DNA of 64,000 nt from an uncultured Lachnospiraceae bacterium (GCA_900317585.1 ONHG01000008.1:1-64000), one strand, 5' to 3'; positions 28,563 through 37,239 are shown, counted from the first letter of the stretch. Program-made: numbers and translations. Notes: generated by a model from the sequence alone, not told the origin.

Positions 28563-29337
28563 CTGCAAGCACCTCCTCTGTCAATGACTGATAGGCACTC
28601 GCTACTTTTCCATTTGGATCATGCTCATAAATGCTGACACCTTCAGCAGAAATCTCCGCAGCTCTTACCGACATCGGAATACTGTTTTCAAATATTCTTA
28701 CCTTGCTACCATAATTCTCCACAACCAATGCACTGATGTCTTTTGCATAATTCGTTCTGTTATCAACCATAGTAAGCAGAATACCTTCAATCTCCAATTT
28801 TGGATTGATCTGCCTTTTTACCTTTCCTATGGTCTTTATAAGCTGTTCCAGACCTTTTACCGGCAGATATGCTGCCTGCACCGGAATAAGGATGCTGTCG
28901 GCACTTGCAAAGGCATTTATGGTAATCATGCCAAGGGAAGGCATACAATCAATCAGAATGTAATCATACCTTTCTTTCTGCTGTTCTATATAAGTCCGAA
29001 GCACAAGCTCCCTGCTCATGACATTTACCAGTGATACTTCCAATCCCGACAACTCTATATTGCCGGGCATAAGGTCTACACCCTCGTCGTGCTTTAGGAT
29101 GCCATAATCCGGCTCCATATCTTCTTCATTGATGATATTCGCCATAATGGTTGCAAGAGATACATCCAGTTTATCCGGCTCCTGAAAGCCTAAACTTGCT
29201 GTCAGGCTTCCCTGTGCATCCGCATCTATCAGAAGCACCTTTTTCCCCTTTTTTGCAAGTCCAATACCTAGATTACTTGTTGTGGTGGTCTTTCCAACTC
29301 CACCTTTCTGGTTTCCGATTACTATAACTTTACACAT
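28555..29337 (-). CDS. parA: ParA/Soj-family partition ATPase
   Basis: The 260-residue ATPase begins MCKVIVIGNQKGGVGKTTTT, a deviant Walker A box with both lysines, followed by LLIDADAQGSLTASLGF and the Walker B-like strand YDYILIDCMPSLGMITINAF. The later IPVQAAYLPVKGLEQLIKTI and GILLTMVDNRTNYAKDI are typical of Soj/ParA. The length is normal. It is the first gene of the parA-parB-repA order and should position or segregate replicated ICE circles. Confidence 0.95.
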   Translation of the reverse strand: MCKVIVIGNQKGGVGKTTTTSNLGIGLAKKGKKVLLIDADAQGSLTASLGFQEPDKLDVSLATIMANIINEEDMEPDYGILKHDEGVDLMPGNIELSGLEVSLVNVMSRELVLRTYIEQQKERYDYILIDCMPSLGMITINAFASADSILIPVQAAYLPVKGLEQLIKTIGKVKRQINPKLEIEGILLTMVDNRTNYAKDISALVVENYGSKVRIFENSIPMSVRAAEISAEGVSIYEHDPNGKVASAYQSLTEEVLADE

Positions 29338-29362
29338 GATGAAATTCCTCCAAATTCTACTA

Positions 29363-29536
29363 TTATTCTTTTACATTGCTCTTTTTTACTTCTACATACG
29401 ATCTGTAATATTTATCTGTTCCCTTGTTGGGATAGAGGTCTGACATTTCCAGAACCTCTACCTTTGGGTGTCTCTGCATGATTTTTTTGAACCATGTAAT
29501 ATCATTTTTTGTTCCCATCAACCGAATCTTTAACAT
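29363..29536 (-). CDS. Small DUF3970-like protein, 57 aa
   Basis: The minus-strand frame starts at the ATG at 29536, which shares a base with the stop of the upstream gene (TGATG), with GGAGG 9 nt upstream. It reads MLKIRLMGTKNDITWFKKIM, then HPKVEVLEMSDLYPNKGTDK, and ends VEVKKSNVKE. The ferredoxin-like beta-alpha-beta pattern and the opening match DUF3970, a small family common in Firmicutes mobile elements. It lies between the DUF6075 gene and parA, 25 nt from parA. No activity is established. Confidence 0.8.
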   Translation of the reverse strand: MLKIRLMGTKNDITWFKKIMQRHPKVEVLEMSDLYPNKGTDKYYRSYVEVKKSNVKE

Positions 29537-30000
29537 CAATCATTTCCTCCAAACATTGCATACAAATTTTTATTGTATGTGGCATACTCCGGATAGCGAA
29601 TCTGTATTGCCTGCCAGAAATATGGTGCATAGCAACAGCAGAACAAATCCTCTACTGAATATCTCCGGCACTCATCCACCTGCTCCTCTGTGTCCTGTTC
29701 ATCATCTACGCTCGGTGTACCATTGCAATACAGATTAAATGCCATTCTGACAACCTTTGCACTTCCACTGGTCTGCCAGCCCTCATGCAGGCACTCCGTT
29801 TTTACACAACCAGTCTTAAAGTTATAAATTTTATCCACATTTCTTCGTGTATCCTCGTTCATTCCAAGGCAATAGCAAAGTGCCTTGTGATATACATCTG
29901 CTTCTCTGACTTTCTGAAGTTTTTCATAGTAGAATTTCTCATGTGCTTCACTAATAAAGTTAATATTTTCTTTTTCTGCTCCTAACGCTGTACTGTTCAT
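29536..30000 (-). CDS. DUF6075-like ICE protein, 154 aa
   Basis: The start is the ATG at 30000, with GGAGG 8 nt upstream, giving MNSTALGAEKENINFISEAH. The longer frame to 30096 runs through a terminator hairpin and is unlikely to be translated. The conserved core is EKFYYEKLQKVREADVYHKA, LCYCLGMNEDTRRNVDKIYN and SVEDLFCCCYAPYFWQAIQI, as in DUF6075 proteins of Lachnospiraceae ICEs. It has several cysteines near the C-terminus (FCCCY). It is the first ICE gene after the lysS junction. The role is unknown; the position suggests a place in the replication/partition or control module. Confidence 0.78.
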   Translation of the reverse strand: MNSTALGAEKENINFISEAHEKFYYEKLQKVREADVYHKALCYCLGMNEDTRRNVDKIYNFKTGCVKTECLHEGWQTSGSAKVVRMAFNLYCNGTPSVDDEQDTEEQVDECRRYSVEDLFCCCYAPYFWQAIQIRYPEYATYNKNLYAMFGGND

Positions 30001-30048
30001 ACTGACTTCCTCCATTTTCTTATTTTGTTCCGTTGACCATAACAAAAA

Positions 30049-30087
30049 AGGACATTCCTCTAAAATTTCTTTTAGAAAAATGTCCTT
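30049..30087 (-). terminator. Strong terminator at the ICE right end
   Basis: AAGGACAT and ATGTCCTT close a long hairpin, with an inner TTTTCTAAAA/TTTTAGA stem, followed in the minus direction by TTTTTTG. It lies between the lysS end and the first ICE gene and should stop lysS read-through. Confidence 0.8.
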
Positions 30088-30096
30088 ATAGTACAA

Positions 30097-30216
30097 AATA
30101 TGAACTTGAACTGACTCGATTTTAATTTAAAATCGTTTGTTTTAACCCTTTAAGATAGGTTATTTTGTCGTACTCCTGTCGTACCATACAAGTTGGAAGT
30201 CCGCAAACCCTTGATT
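30097..30216. other. Probable right end of the ICE, next to the lysS stop
   Basis: This 120-nt stretch separates the ICE from lysS. It contains the palindrome CGATTTTAATTTAAAATCG (30117-30135), a small direct repeat GTCGTACT/GTCGTACC near 30167-30186, and AAACCCTTGATTTTATTGG adjoining the lysS stop. lysS has no terminator of its own here, as expected if the ICE integrated at its 3' end. The exact attachment core cannot be fixed without the left end. Confidence 0.4.
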
Positions 30217-31839
30217 TTATTGGTCTTTTTTATCCAATGACTTCATCGTCGGGAACAATAATACGTCCCTGATTGCCTGGCTATCTGTCAGAAGCATTAC
30301 AAGACGGTCGATTCCGTATCCGATTCCACCTGTTGGCGGCATACCGATTTCAAGTGCGTTGAGGAAGTCCTCGTCTGTGTGCTCTGCCTCATCATCGCCT
30401 GCTGCTGCGTTGGCATCCTGTGCTGCGAAACGCTCACGCTGGTCGATTGGGTCGTTGAGCTCTGAATATGCGTTACACATCTCCCATGTATTACAGAACA
30501 GCTCAAAACGCTCTACCTTTGTAGGGTCGCTTGGTTTCTTCTTGGTGAGAGGTGATATCTCGATTGGGTGATCCATGATAAAGGTTGGCTGGATAAGCTC
30601 TTTCTCACAGTACTCCTCGAAGAAGAGGTTTACGATGTCACCCTTCTTGTGACGCTCCTCATACTCGATATGATGCTCGTCTGCAAGCTTCTTTGCGGCT
30701 GCATCATCAGGTACCTGGTCGAAGTCTACGCCTGCGTATTTCTTGATTGCGTCTATCATTGTCATTCTTGCGAATGGCTTTCCAAGGTCGATCTCCACGC
30801 CGTTGTATGAGATTTTTGTCGAACCGCATACCTTCTCAGCGAGGTAACGGAACATTGACTCTGTCAGCTCCATCATGCCCTCGTAGTCTGTGTATGCCTG
30901 ATAAAGCTCCATAAGTGTGAACTCAGGGTTGTGACGTGTATCTACACCCTCGTTACGGAAAACTCGTCCGATCTCGTATACTCGCTCAAGTCCTCCGACG
31001 ATGAGTCTCTTTAAGTAAAGCTCAAGGGAAATACGAAGCTTTACATCCTCGTTCAATGCGTTGTAGTGAGTCTCGAATGGTCTTGCTGCGGCACCACCTG
31101 CGTTTGAGACAAGCATAGGTGTCTCAACCTCCATGAAATCACGGTCTGCAAGGAAGTTACGGATTTCCTTGAGTATCTGTGAGCGCTTGATAAATACCTC
31201 TTTGCTCTCCTGATTCATGATAAGGTCTACATATCTCTGACGGTATCTGGTGTCTGTGTCTGTCAGTCCATGGAACTTCTCCGGGAGTATCTGGATTGAT
31301 TTTGAAAGCAGTGTTATCTCCTCTGCATGGATTGAGATTTCGCCTGTCTTTGTTCTGAAGGCGAAGCCCTTTACACCGTAGATATCACCGATGTCTGATT
31401 TCTTGAAGTCTGCGTATGAGTCTTCTCCGATATTGTCCCTTGCCACATATACCTGGATATTGCCCTTTAAGTCCTGAATATTGCAGAAAGAAGCCTTGCC
31501 CATGACACGCTTGAACATCATACGTCCTGCGATGCTTACCTCGATTGGCTTTGCATCCATGATTTCTCTTCTCTCGTTGTAATCATTGTTGATTACCTCT
31601 CTCTTTGCAGCGTCATCCAAGCCCTCAACATCCGGAGCTTTTCTGTCACCGAGAATCTCAGCCTCATGAGCATTGTAAAGCTCCTTTACATCGCTGCTGT
31701 GATGAGTGACATCGTACTTTGTAATCTGGAAGGGATCTTTTCCTGATTCCTGTAAATTCTGTAATTTTTCACGGCGGACCTTAAGGAGCTGGTTTACGTC
31801 CTGCTGCTGTCCACCCTTGTTATTATTCTGATTTGCCAT
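30217..31839 (-). CDS. lysS: Lysyl-tRNA synthetase, class II
   Basis: The 540-residue enzyme charges tRNA-Lys with lysine. An OB-fold anticodon-binding domain (residues about 98-200, with VSIAGRMMFKRVMGKASF) precedes the class II catalytic core: motif 1 region around FMEVETPMLV, motif 2 YEIGRVFRNEGVDTRHNPEF, and motif 3 GGIGYGIDRLVMLLT. The protein is longer than the usual ~490-500 residues because of a Gln/Asn-rich start and an extra charged segment near 58-97 (EILGDRKAPDVEGLDDAAKR). AGAGG precedes the ATG. It is the last gene of the birA-to-lysS string and follows greA by 12 nt. Its 3' end abuts the ICE. Confidence 0.96.
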   Translation of the reverse strand: MANQNNNKGGQQQDVNQLLKVRREKLQNLQESGKDPFQITKYDVTHHSSDVKELYNAHEAEILGDRKAPDVEGLDDAAKREVINNDYNERREIMDAKPIEVSIAGRMMFKRVMGKASFCNIQDLKGNIQVYVARDNIGEDSYADFKKSDIGDIYGVKGFAFRTKTGEISIHAEEITLLSKSIQILPEKFHGLTDTDTRYRQRYVDLIMNQESKEVFIKRSQILKEIRNFLADRDFMEVETPMLVSNAGGAAARPFETHYNALNEDVKLRISLELYLKRLIVGGLERVYEIGRVFRNEGVDTRHNPEFTLMELYQAYTDYEGMMELTESMFRYLAEKVCGSTKISYNGVEIDLGKPFARMTMIDAIKKYAGVDFDQVPDDAAAKKLADEHHIEYEERHKKGDIVNLFFEEYCEKELIQPTFIMDHPIEISPLTKKKPSDPTKVERFELFCNTWEMCNAYSELNDPIDQRERFAAQDANAAAGDDEAEHTDEDFLNALEIGMPPTGGIGYGIDRLVMLLTDSQAIRDVLLFPTMKSLDKKDQ

Positions 31840-31851
31840 TTTTTACCTCTT

Positions 31852-32340
31852 TTAGTTCTCTTCTGCTCTCTGGATCTCGAGTACCTTGTATGTGAGCTCT
31901 CCTACCTGAGTCTCAACAGTTACAGTATCTCCGACTTTCTTTCCAAGAAGAGCTTTACCTACAGGTGACTCGTTTGAAATCTTGCCCTTTAAGCTGTTTG
32001 CCTCTGTTGAACCAACAATTTTGTACTCAAGCTCCTCATCAAACTCACAATCTAAGATGCGGATCTTACATCCGATAGAAATCTTGTCAAGATCAACCTC
32101 CTCCTCAACAACAACCTCTGCATTTTTAAGGATTTTCTCGATTTCCTCAATACGAGCCTCAATATCGCGCTGCTCATCCTTAGCTGCATCATACTCAGCA
32201 TTCTCAGATAAATCACCCTGCTCACGAGCCTCCTTGATCTTCTGGGAAACCTCTTTACGCTTAACAACCTTTAAATGCTCAAGCTCATCCTCAAGCTTCT
32301 TAAGACCTGCATATGTCAGAATATTTTTCTTGTTCTCCAT
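31852..32340 (-). CDS. greA: Transcription elongation factor GreA
   Basis: The start is the ATG at 32340, with AAGGG upstream; extension to 32409 would run into the repeat element. The 162-residue product is normal for GreA, which rescues backtracked RNA polymerase by stimulating transcript cleavage. The N-terminal coiled coil has [40 protein letters not shown] with the acidic tip residues, and the C-terminal FKBP-like domain includes [20 protein letters not shown]. It lies 12 nt before lysS, and the two are probably co-transcribed. Confidence 0.96.
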   Translation of the reverse strand: MENKKNILTYAGLKKLEDELEHLKVVKRKEVSQKIKEAREQGDLSENAEYDAAKDEQRDIEARIEEIEKILKNAEVVVEEEVDLDKISIGCKIRILDCEFDEELEYKIVGSTEANSLKGKISNESPVGKALLGKKVGDTVTVETQVGELTYKVLEIQRAEEN

Positions 32341-32398
32341 GATTCTTACCCTTCTATCTTCCTTTTCTTTTATTTTATTATGTTGATTTGCTAAAATG

Positions 32399-32618
32399 AA
32401 ACTTCCCACTTCAAAGACTTAATTTACCGGAAAGTATACAGTATATTCCGAAGAAAAATATGAACTGCCACGGGTTTCCATAACCCTCGGCAACGGAAAC
32501 CCCGCAGCAAAGAAAAACCCTCTATCCGCGATTTGTTCCCGTGGCTAACTTCATATTTTTCTGAGGAATAAACTGTATGCTACGCCGGTAACCACGATAC
32601 CCTAAATGTGGGAAGTTT
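32399..32618. repeat. 220-bp hairpin-forming repeat element upstream of greA
   Basis: Terminal inverted repeats AAACTTCCCAC (32399-32409) and GTGGGAAGTTT (32608-32618) are exact. Inner arms also pair in register: TTACCGG/CCGGTAA, ATACAGT/ACTGTAT, a 13-bp AGAAAAATATGAA/TTCATATTTTTCT, and GCCACGGG/CCCGTGGC. The layout is that of a MITE-like element or a large structured RNA. It fills most of the 357-nt gap between dusB and greA. Confidence 0.7.
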
Positions 32619-32697
32619 GTTTTATTAAATCGTAAAGCCTATTTTAACGCGTGTATTATAATTGAAAATCCCCACGCTGTCAAGGATTTGGCCGATT

Positions 32698-33684
32698 TCA
32701 ATTTTGAAGCTTTTCCTTATACAAAAGCTCCTCAAGCTGTTCTAAGCTCTCCACCGTATTCACCGCCGCGCGCAGCCTTGATGAATGCGGATATCCTGCC
32801 GTATACCACGCTGTGTGCTTTCTCATCTCGTGTATTCCCGTGTACTCGCCCTTGAACTCTATCATCATGCGTGCATGGCGCAGTATCATCTGGCGCACTT
32901 CCTCATATGATGGCTTTGCATGATGCTCGCCGGTCTCAAAGTAATGCAGTATCTGTGAGAAAATCCATGGATTGCCCTGCGCTCCCCTGGCTATCATAAA
33001 GCCGTCGCAGCCTGTCTGCTCCTGCATTTTTATGACATCCTCTGCGCAAAGCAGGTCTCCGTTTCCTATGACAGGTATTGAGACAGCCTCTTTTACCTGC
33101 CTTATGATATCCCAGTCGGCTTTACCGGAGTAGTACTGCTCTCTGGTCCTGCCATGCACTGCGACTGCGCTTGCGCCGCTTTCTTCAGCCACATGCGCCA
33201 GCTCTACTGCGTTGATATGCTCATCATCGAAGCCCTTTCGTATTTTTACGGTGACCGGCTTATCTATCGCTTTTACTATGCTCTCTATAATCTGACCTGC
33301 AAGAATCGGATTTTTCATGAGTGCTGAGCCCTCACCGTTGTTTACGATTTTGGGCACCGGGCATCCCATGTTGATATCCAGTATGTCAAACGGTCTTTCC
33401 TCTATCTGCTTTGCTATCTGAGCCATTATCTGCGGGTCTGAGCCAAACATCTGGAGTGAAACAGGCTTTTCTCTTTCATCTATTGAAAGAAGCGACTCTG
33501 TATTTTTGTTTTTGTACAAAATTGCCTTGGCGCTGACCATTTCCATACATAAAAGGCCAGCTCCCTGCTCCTTGCACAATAAGCGAAATGGCAGGTCTGT
33601 CACGCCTGCCATAGGTCCCAGTATCAGGTTGTTTGGGAGTGTCACACTTCCTATCTGAAGCTTTCGTATCTGATGAATATCCAT
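32698..33684 (-). CDS. dusB: tRNA-dihydrouridine synthase (DusB-like)
   Basis: The 328-residue flavoenzyme reduces uridine to dihydrouridine in tRNA. The TIM-barrel signatures are present: LGPMAGVTDLPFRLLCKEQG near 20, DILDINMGCPVPKIV near 100 with the catalytic Cys, PVTVKIRKGFD, VAVHGRTREQYYSG, and FMIARGAQGNPWIF with the FMN-binding region. The length is normal. The gene begins 4 nt after the coaX stop, with GGGAG 12 nt upstream of the ATG, so translation may be coupled to coaX. Confidence 0.95.
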   Translation of the reverse strand: MDIHQIRKLQIGSVTLPNNLILGPMAGVTDLPFRLLCKEQGAGLLCMEMVSAKAILYKNKNTESLLSIDEREKPVSLQMFGSDPQIMAQIAKQIEERPFDILDINMGCPVPKIVNNGEGSALMKNPILAGQIIESIVKAIDKPVTVKIRKGFDDEHINAVELAHVAEESGASAVAVHGRTREQYYSGKADWDIIRQVKEAVSIPVIGNGDLLCAEDVIKMQEQTGCDGFMIARGAQGNPWIFSQILHYFETGEHHAKPSYEEVRQMILRHARMMIEFKGEYTGIHEMRKHTAWYTAGYPHSSRLRAAVNTVESLEQLEELLYKEKLQN

Positions 33685-33688
33685 ACTA

Positions 33689-34471
33689 TTACTTCACTCC
33701 CTTGCGGTTCTGCTTGCGATACACGAGGTTTATGCCCTTTAATGTCAGATCCGGATCGTATACATCCACGTTTTCTGTCTCATTTGATATTATTCTGCCG
33801 AGTCCGCCGGTCACTACAACCTTTGCATCGTACATGCCTGTTTCTTCCTTTACCTTGTTGATGATGTACTCTGTCTGTCCTATCTGTCCATACACAAGTC
33901 CCGCCTGCATGCTGGTGATAGTGTCCTTTCCGAGGATATTATCAGGCTTTTTAATCTCTATCTCAGGAAGCTTTGCCGCATCCTCCCAGAGTGCCTTGGC
34001 TGAGATACGTATGCCCGGTGCTGTGATTCCTCCCATGAAGGTACCGTTTTCATCGACCATATCGTAGGTGGTTGCTGTGCCAAAATCTATGACCAAAACA
34101 GGTCCTCCATATAATTCATATGCAGCTACGGCGTCTACTATACGGTCTGCGCCAATTTGCTGCGGATTTGGTGTGGCGATACGGATGCCTGTTTTGATGC
34201 CCGCCTCCACGATTATCGGCCTGATATTGAAGTATTTTATTAGGCCATTCTGCAGTGAATGCATGATATTCGGTACAACGGAGCATATGATTGCATCATG
34301 TATGTCGTCCATGCCTACCTGATTTCTTTCAAGCAGATTGCTCAGAAGCATGCCGTATTCATCTGATGTACGTGGCATTTTAGTTGTAATTCTAAAGCTC
34401 GCTTTTATCCTGTCACCATCAAATACGCCGCATGTTATGTTTGTATTTCCTACGTCCAGTGCTAAAATCAT
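33689..34471 (-). CDS. coaX: Type III pantothenate kinase
   Basis: The 260-residue enzyme performs the first step of coenzyme A synthesis, phosphorylating pantothenate. The ASKHA-fold motifs are clear: [20 protein letters not shown] at the start, [17 protein letters not shown] near 105, and [19 protein letters not shown] near 125. GGAGG precedes the ATG. It lies 3 nt after the DUF6145 gene and 4 nt before dusB. The neighbouring biotin ligase fits a cofactor-metabolism operon, as often seen in Clostridia. Confidence 0.96.
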   Translation of the reverse strand: MILALDVGNTNITCGVFDGDRIKASFRITTKMPRTSDEYGMLLSNLLERNQVGMDDIHDAIICSVVPNIMHSLQNGLIKYFNIRPIIVEAGIKTGIRIATPNPQQIGADRIVDAVAAYELYGGPVLVIDFGTATTYDMVDENGTFMGGITAPGIRISAKALWEDAAKLPEIEIKKPDNILGKDTITSMQAGLVYGQIGQTEYIINKVKEETGMYDAKVVVTGGLGRIISNETENVDVYDPDLTLKGINLVYRKQNRKGVK

Positions 34472-34474
34472 CTG

Positions 34475-34810
34475 TTATTCCTCCTCGAGTCCTTCTCCCA
34501 AAAATACTATGCGATAATACGTCTCTATCGACTCGAGCAGCTCTCTTCGCTCGTTGCGGTACTGCTTTATCTTTAGCACGCTTCCTATCTCATCATAGAA
34601 AAAGTCATTTTCCTTGCAGGATGTTCTGAAATCGAGGTTTCCGTCCTCATCAAACACCAGCTCCAGTATGCCTCCCACATCCTCTGTATACAGGACGCAC
34701 ATGATTTTGAGCTCGTCCCTTATAGTCTGTGGAAGTCCGTTAAAATTCTCGTTCAGATAATATTTTTTCTGATATGCGTTTGACACGCAAAGTACTACCT
34801 CTTTAGACAT
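34475..34810 (-). CDS. DUF6145-like conserved protein, 111 aa
   Basis: The acidic soluble protein begins MSKEVVLCVSNAYQKKYYLN, followed by NFNGLPQTIRDELKIMCVLY, the beta strands TEDVGGILELVFDEDGNLDF and YDEIGSVLKIKQYRNERREL, ending EEE. I associate it with DUF6145 of Lachnospiraceae, usually found between birA and coaX as here. It overlaps birA by 8 nt and precedes coaX by 3 nt, so it is co-translated. No cofactor motif or function is evident. Confidence 0.8.
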   Translation of the reverse strand: MSKEVVLCVSNAYQKKYYLNENFNGLPQTIRDELKIMCVLYTEDVGGILELVFDEDGNLDFRTSCKENDFFYDEIGSVLKIKQYRNERRELLESIETYYRIVFLGEGLEEE

Positions 34811-35783
34811 ATCCGTATATTCCTCTCACTGATACTTCTCCGCTTGAAACCAGCTTGCGCGACTCCCATGTGTCCACGATCAGCTCGCCCTTAGGCGTGA
34901 TGCCCATCGCTTTTCCGTCAAACGGCTCCTTCGGGTCCAGTACCCTTACTGATTTGTTCCTGTTGACCAACAGCTCATCATACTCCCTGACGAGGGCTGA
35001 AAGGTCCTGCGTCTTTAAAAATGTATCATAATACTGCTCAAAGTATGACATGGTCTCTGCGATTATCTGCGCACGGTGGAATCTTTTGCCACCTGCTTCT
35101 ATCATGAGTGAGCTCGCCATCTGACTGATTTCCTCTGGAAAGCTCTCATTGTGCACGTTGATACCGATGCCTACAACGATATGGTTGATGTAGTCAAACT
35201 GCGCATTCATCTCTGTGAGTATGCCGCACACCTTTTTGCTGTTTACCACAATGTCGTTTGGCCACTTTATCAGGGCTTCCTCGCCGGTTACGCTTGTTAT
35301 GGCCTTTGCGACAGCAAGCGCTGCCACAAGCGTGAGCATGGATGCATTGTTTGGATTGATATCAGGCTTTATCATAAGTGTCATGAAAATACCTGTGCCG
35401 GACGGCGATACCCAGCTGCGGCCGCGGCGCCCCTTGCCTGACTCCTGCTTGTCCGCTACGACTAAGGTGCCGCTCGGATAGCCTTTTTCGGCAAGCTCCT
35501 GAGCCTTGGTGTTGGTGGAGTCTATTGTATCAAAATACAGCACTTCCTTTGCCACCCATTCTGTGTGCATGAGGCTTTTTATCTCCGCCTCTGTCATCAG
35601 ATCCGGCGCTGCCATGAGCCTGTAGCCCTTATTCTGTTGTGCCTCTATCTCATATCCGGCTTCCTTTAGCTGGTTTATGGCCTTCCACACGGCTGTACGC
35701 GATACTCCGAACCGGTTGCATAGCTCCTGCCCTGAAATATAGCCGCCAGCGCTGCGTAGAAGTCTAAGTATTTCTTCCTTCAT
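34803..35783 (-). CDS. birA: Biotin-protein ligase BirA (bifunctional type)
   Basis: The 326-residue protein attaches biotin to carboxylases. It has an N-terminal helix-turn-helix (RLLRSAGGYISGQELCNRFG to about residue 60), so it probably also represses biotin genes. The catalytic domain shows DSTNTKAQELAEKGYPSGTL, the biotin-binding QESGKGRRGRSWVSPSGTG near 112-130, IKWPNDIVVNSKKVCGIL and GIGINVHNESFP. A small SH3-like C-terminal domain ends the protein. AAGGA precedes the ATG. It is the first gene of the string running to lysS. Confidence 0.95.
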   Translation of the reverse strand: MKEEILRLLRSAGGYISGQELCNRFGVSRTAVWKAINQLKEAGYEIEAQQNKGYRLMAAPDLMTEAEIKSLMHTEWVAKEVLYFDTIDSTNTKAQELAEKGYPSGTLVVADKQESGKGRRGRSWVSPSGTGIFMTLMIKPDINPNNASMLTLVAALAVAKAITSVTGEEALIKWPNDIVVNSKKVCGILTEMNAQFDYINHIVVGIGINVHNESFPEEISQMASSLMIEAGGKRFHRAQIIAETMSYFEQYYDTFLKTQDLSALVREYDELLVNRNKSVRVLDPKEPFDGKAMGITPKGELIVDTWESRKLVSSGEVSVRGIYGYV

Positions 35784-35880
35784 ACTTTATTCCTTAGCTT
35801 TTAATCGAATTGTAACTATTCACAAATATCCCGCAGACAAATTTCCGTCAATCTTTTGTTGCGGTCATTGCTTGCCGTAC

Positions 35881-36042
35881 TAGTACATCGAAAAATAAGT
35901 TTCTGGCTATATGACGCAGAATGAATTTTCATCTGCAAGGCGGAGGAATGAGGCGTAGCGGTGGCTACGTCGATTGACTACAACGCCGCAGATGGGAAAT
36001 CAGGCAAGTCATATGGCTGGTTACTTATTATTCGATGTACTA
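35881..36042. repeat. 162-bp hairpin-forming repeat element at the end of argF
   Basis: Terminal inverted repeats TAGTACATCGA (35881-35891) and TCGATGTACTA (36032-36042) are exact. The next ~17 bases pair with few mismatches, then CATCTGC/GCAGATG, and an inner CGTAGC-GGTG-GCTACG hairpin at 35954-35969. The outer right arm supplies the TAG stop codon of argF, so the element probably inserted into or beside the 3' end of that gene. Confidence 0.75.
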
Positions 36043-37029
36043 ATCAGCAAGTGTTGCACGCATGATAGCCTTGATTGAGTGCATACGGTTCTCTGCCTCA
36101 TCAAATACCACTGAGCGCTCTGACTCAAATACCTCGTCTGTCACCTCAAGCTCGCTCAGTCCAAACTTCTCATAGACCTGCTTGCCGATTGTGGTCTTTA
36201 AATCATGGAATGCAGGCAGACAGTGCATAAAGATTGCGCTATCCTTTGCATTTTCAAATGCTTTTGCATTTACCTGATATGGCTTTAAGTCGTTAATTCG
36301 CTCTGCCCATACCTCTTCCGGCTCGCCCATTGATACCCACACATCTGTGTAGATGACATCTGCGTCCTTTGTGCCCTCTGCCACATCCTCTGTGAGTGTG
36401 ATTGATGCGCCGGTTGTTTCTGCAACGTCCTTACAGTATTTTACAAGCTCATCATTTGGGAAATATTTCTTGTTTGTGCATGCCACGAAGTCCATGCCAA
36501 GCTTTGCACATGTGACCATGAGTGAATTGCCCATGTTGTATCTTGCATCGCCCATGTATACAAATTTCACGCCCTTGAGTCTGCCGAGGTGCTCACGGAT
36601 TGTAAGCATATCTGCTATCATCTGTGTCGGGTGGAACTCATTTGTCAGGCCGTTCCATACCGGTACGCCTGCGTATTTAGCCAGCTCCTCCACGATTTCC
36701 TGTCCATATCCACGGTACTCGATTCCGTCAAACATTCTGCCGAGCACGCGCGCTGTATCGGCGATGCTCTCCTTTTTACCTATCTGTGAACCGCTCGGGT
36801 CAAGGTATGTGACATGCATTCCAAGGTCATGTGCCGCTACCTCAAAAGAGCAGCGAGTTCTGGTACTGGTCTTTTCAAAAATCAGCGCTATATTCTTGCC
36901 TGTGAGGTCATCATGTCTGATGCCTTTTTTCTTCTTTTCCTTCAGCTCCTGTGAGAGGTCAATCAGATAAGTAATCTCTTCCGGAGTGTAATCCATAAGT
37001 TTTAAAAAGTTTCGTCCCTTTAACTGCAT
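36040..37029 (-). CDS. argF: Ornithine carbamoyltransferase
   Basis: The 329-residue enzyme forms citrulline from ornithine and carbamoyl phosphate in arginine synthesis (or the reverse in the deiminase pathway). Motifs: [20 protein letters not shown] for carbamoyl phosphate, [20 protein letters not shown], and [10 protein letters not shown] with the catalytic Cys. The length is normal, although the last residues and the stop codon come from the adjoining repeat element. AGGAGG lies 8 nt before the ATG. No other arginine genes are nearby. An imperfectly understood 6-bp inverted repeat lies in the leader. Confidence 0.96.
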   Translation of the reverse strand: MQLKGRNFLKLMDYTPEEITYLIDLSQELKEKKKKGIRHDDLTGKNIALIFEKTSTRTRCSFEVAAHDLGMHVTYLDPSGSQIGKKESIADTARVLGRMFDGIEYRGYGQEIVEELAKYAGVPVWNGLTNEFHPTQMIADMLTIREHLGRLKGVKFVYMGDARYNMGNSLMVTCAKLGMDFVACTNKKYFPNDELVKYCKDVAETTGASITLTEDVAEGTKDADVIYTDVWVSMGEPEEVWAERINDLKPYQVNAKAFENAKDSAIFMHCLPAFHDLKTTIGKQVYEKFGLSELEVTDEVFESERSVVFDEAENRMHSIKAIMRATLAD

Positions 37030-37053
37030 TGCTCTTGCCTCCTGGGTTTTATT

Positions 37054-37072
37054 TGCATCGTTTATAGATGCA
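37054..37072. promoter_or_regulatory. Inverted repeat in the argF leader
   Basis: TGCATC-N7-GATGCA is a perfect inverted repeat 25 nt upstream of the argF start. It could be an operator (for example ArgR) or a leader hairpin; it does not closely match the ArgR consensus. Confidence 0.3.
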
Positions 37073-37194
37073 GGTTACTATAATTTATATCTGTAGTTTG
37101 CTATAATGATGTCATTTTACTCTATTTTGTGGTATGTTGCAAGAGGTTTGAAGCATTGACGCTCTGACTGTAAAACCACGCCGGACAAATAATT

Positions 37195-37239
37195 AAAGAG
37201 GCTGCAAACCAACAAGCTTTGTTGATTTGCAGCCTCTTT
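37195..37239. terminator. Terminator after the SleB-like gene
   Basis: AAAGAGGCTGCAAA pairs with TTTGCAGCCTCTTT (one bulge), with flanking A and T tracts. It lies between the SleB-like stop and the argF promoter region. Confidence 0.8.

Noticed and set aside
29478-30000. Plus-strand ORFs opposite the DUF6075 and DUF3970 genes
   Set aside because: The minus-strand frames have strong ribosome sites, coupled starts and family-like sequence; the plus-strand ORFs do not.
32399-32618. Two separate intrinsic terminators
   Set aside because: The arms pair over 220 bp with exact ends and no U-tract at the inner stems, which fits one element better.
37030-37194. T-box or riboswitch before argF
   Set aside because: The leader is short and has only one small inverted repeat; no T-box sequence or specifier stem was seen.
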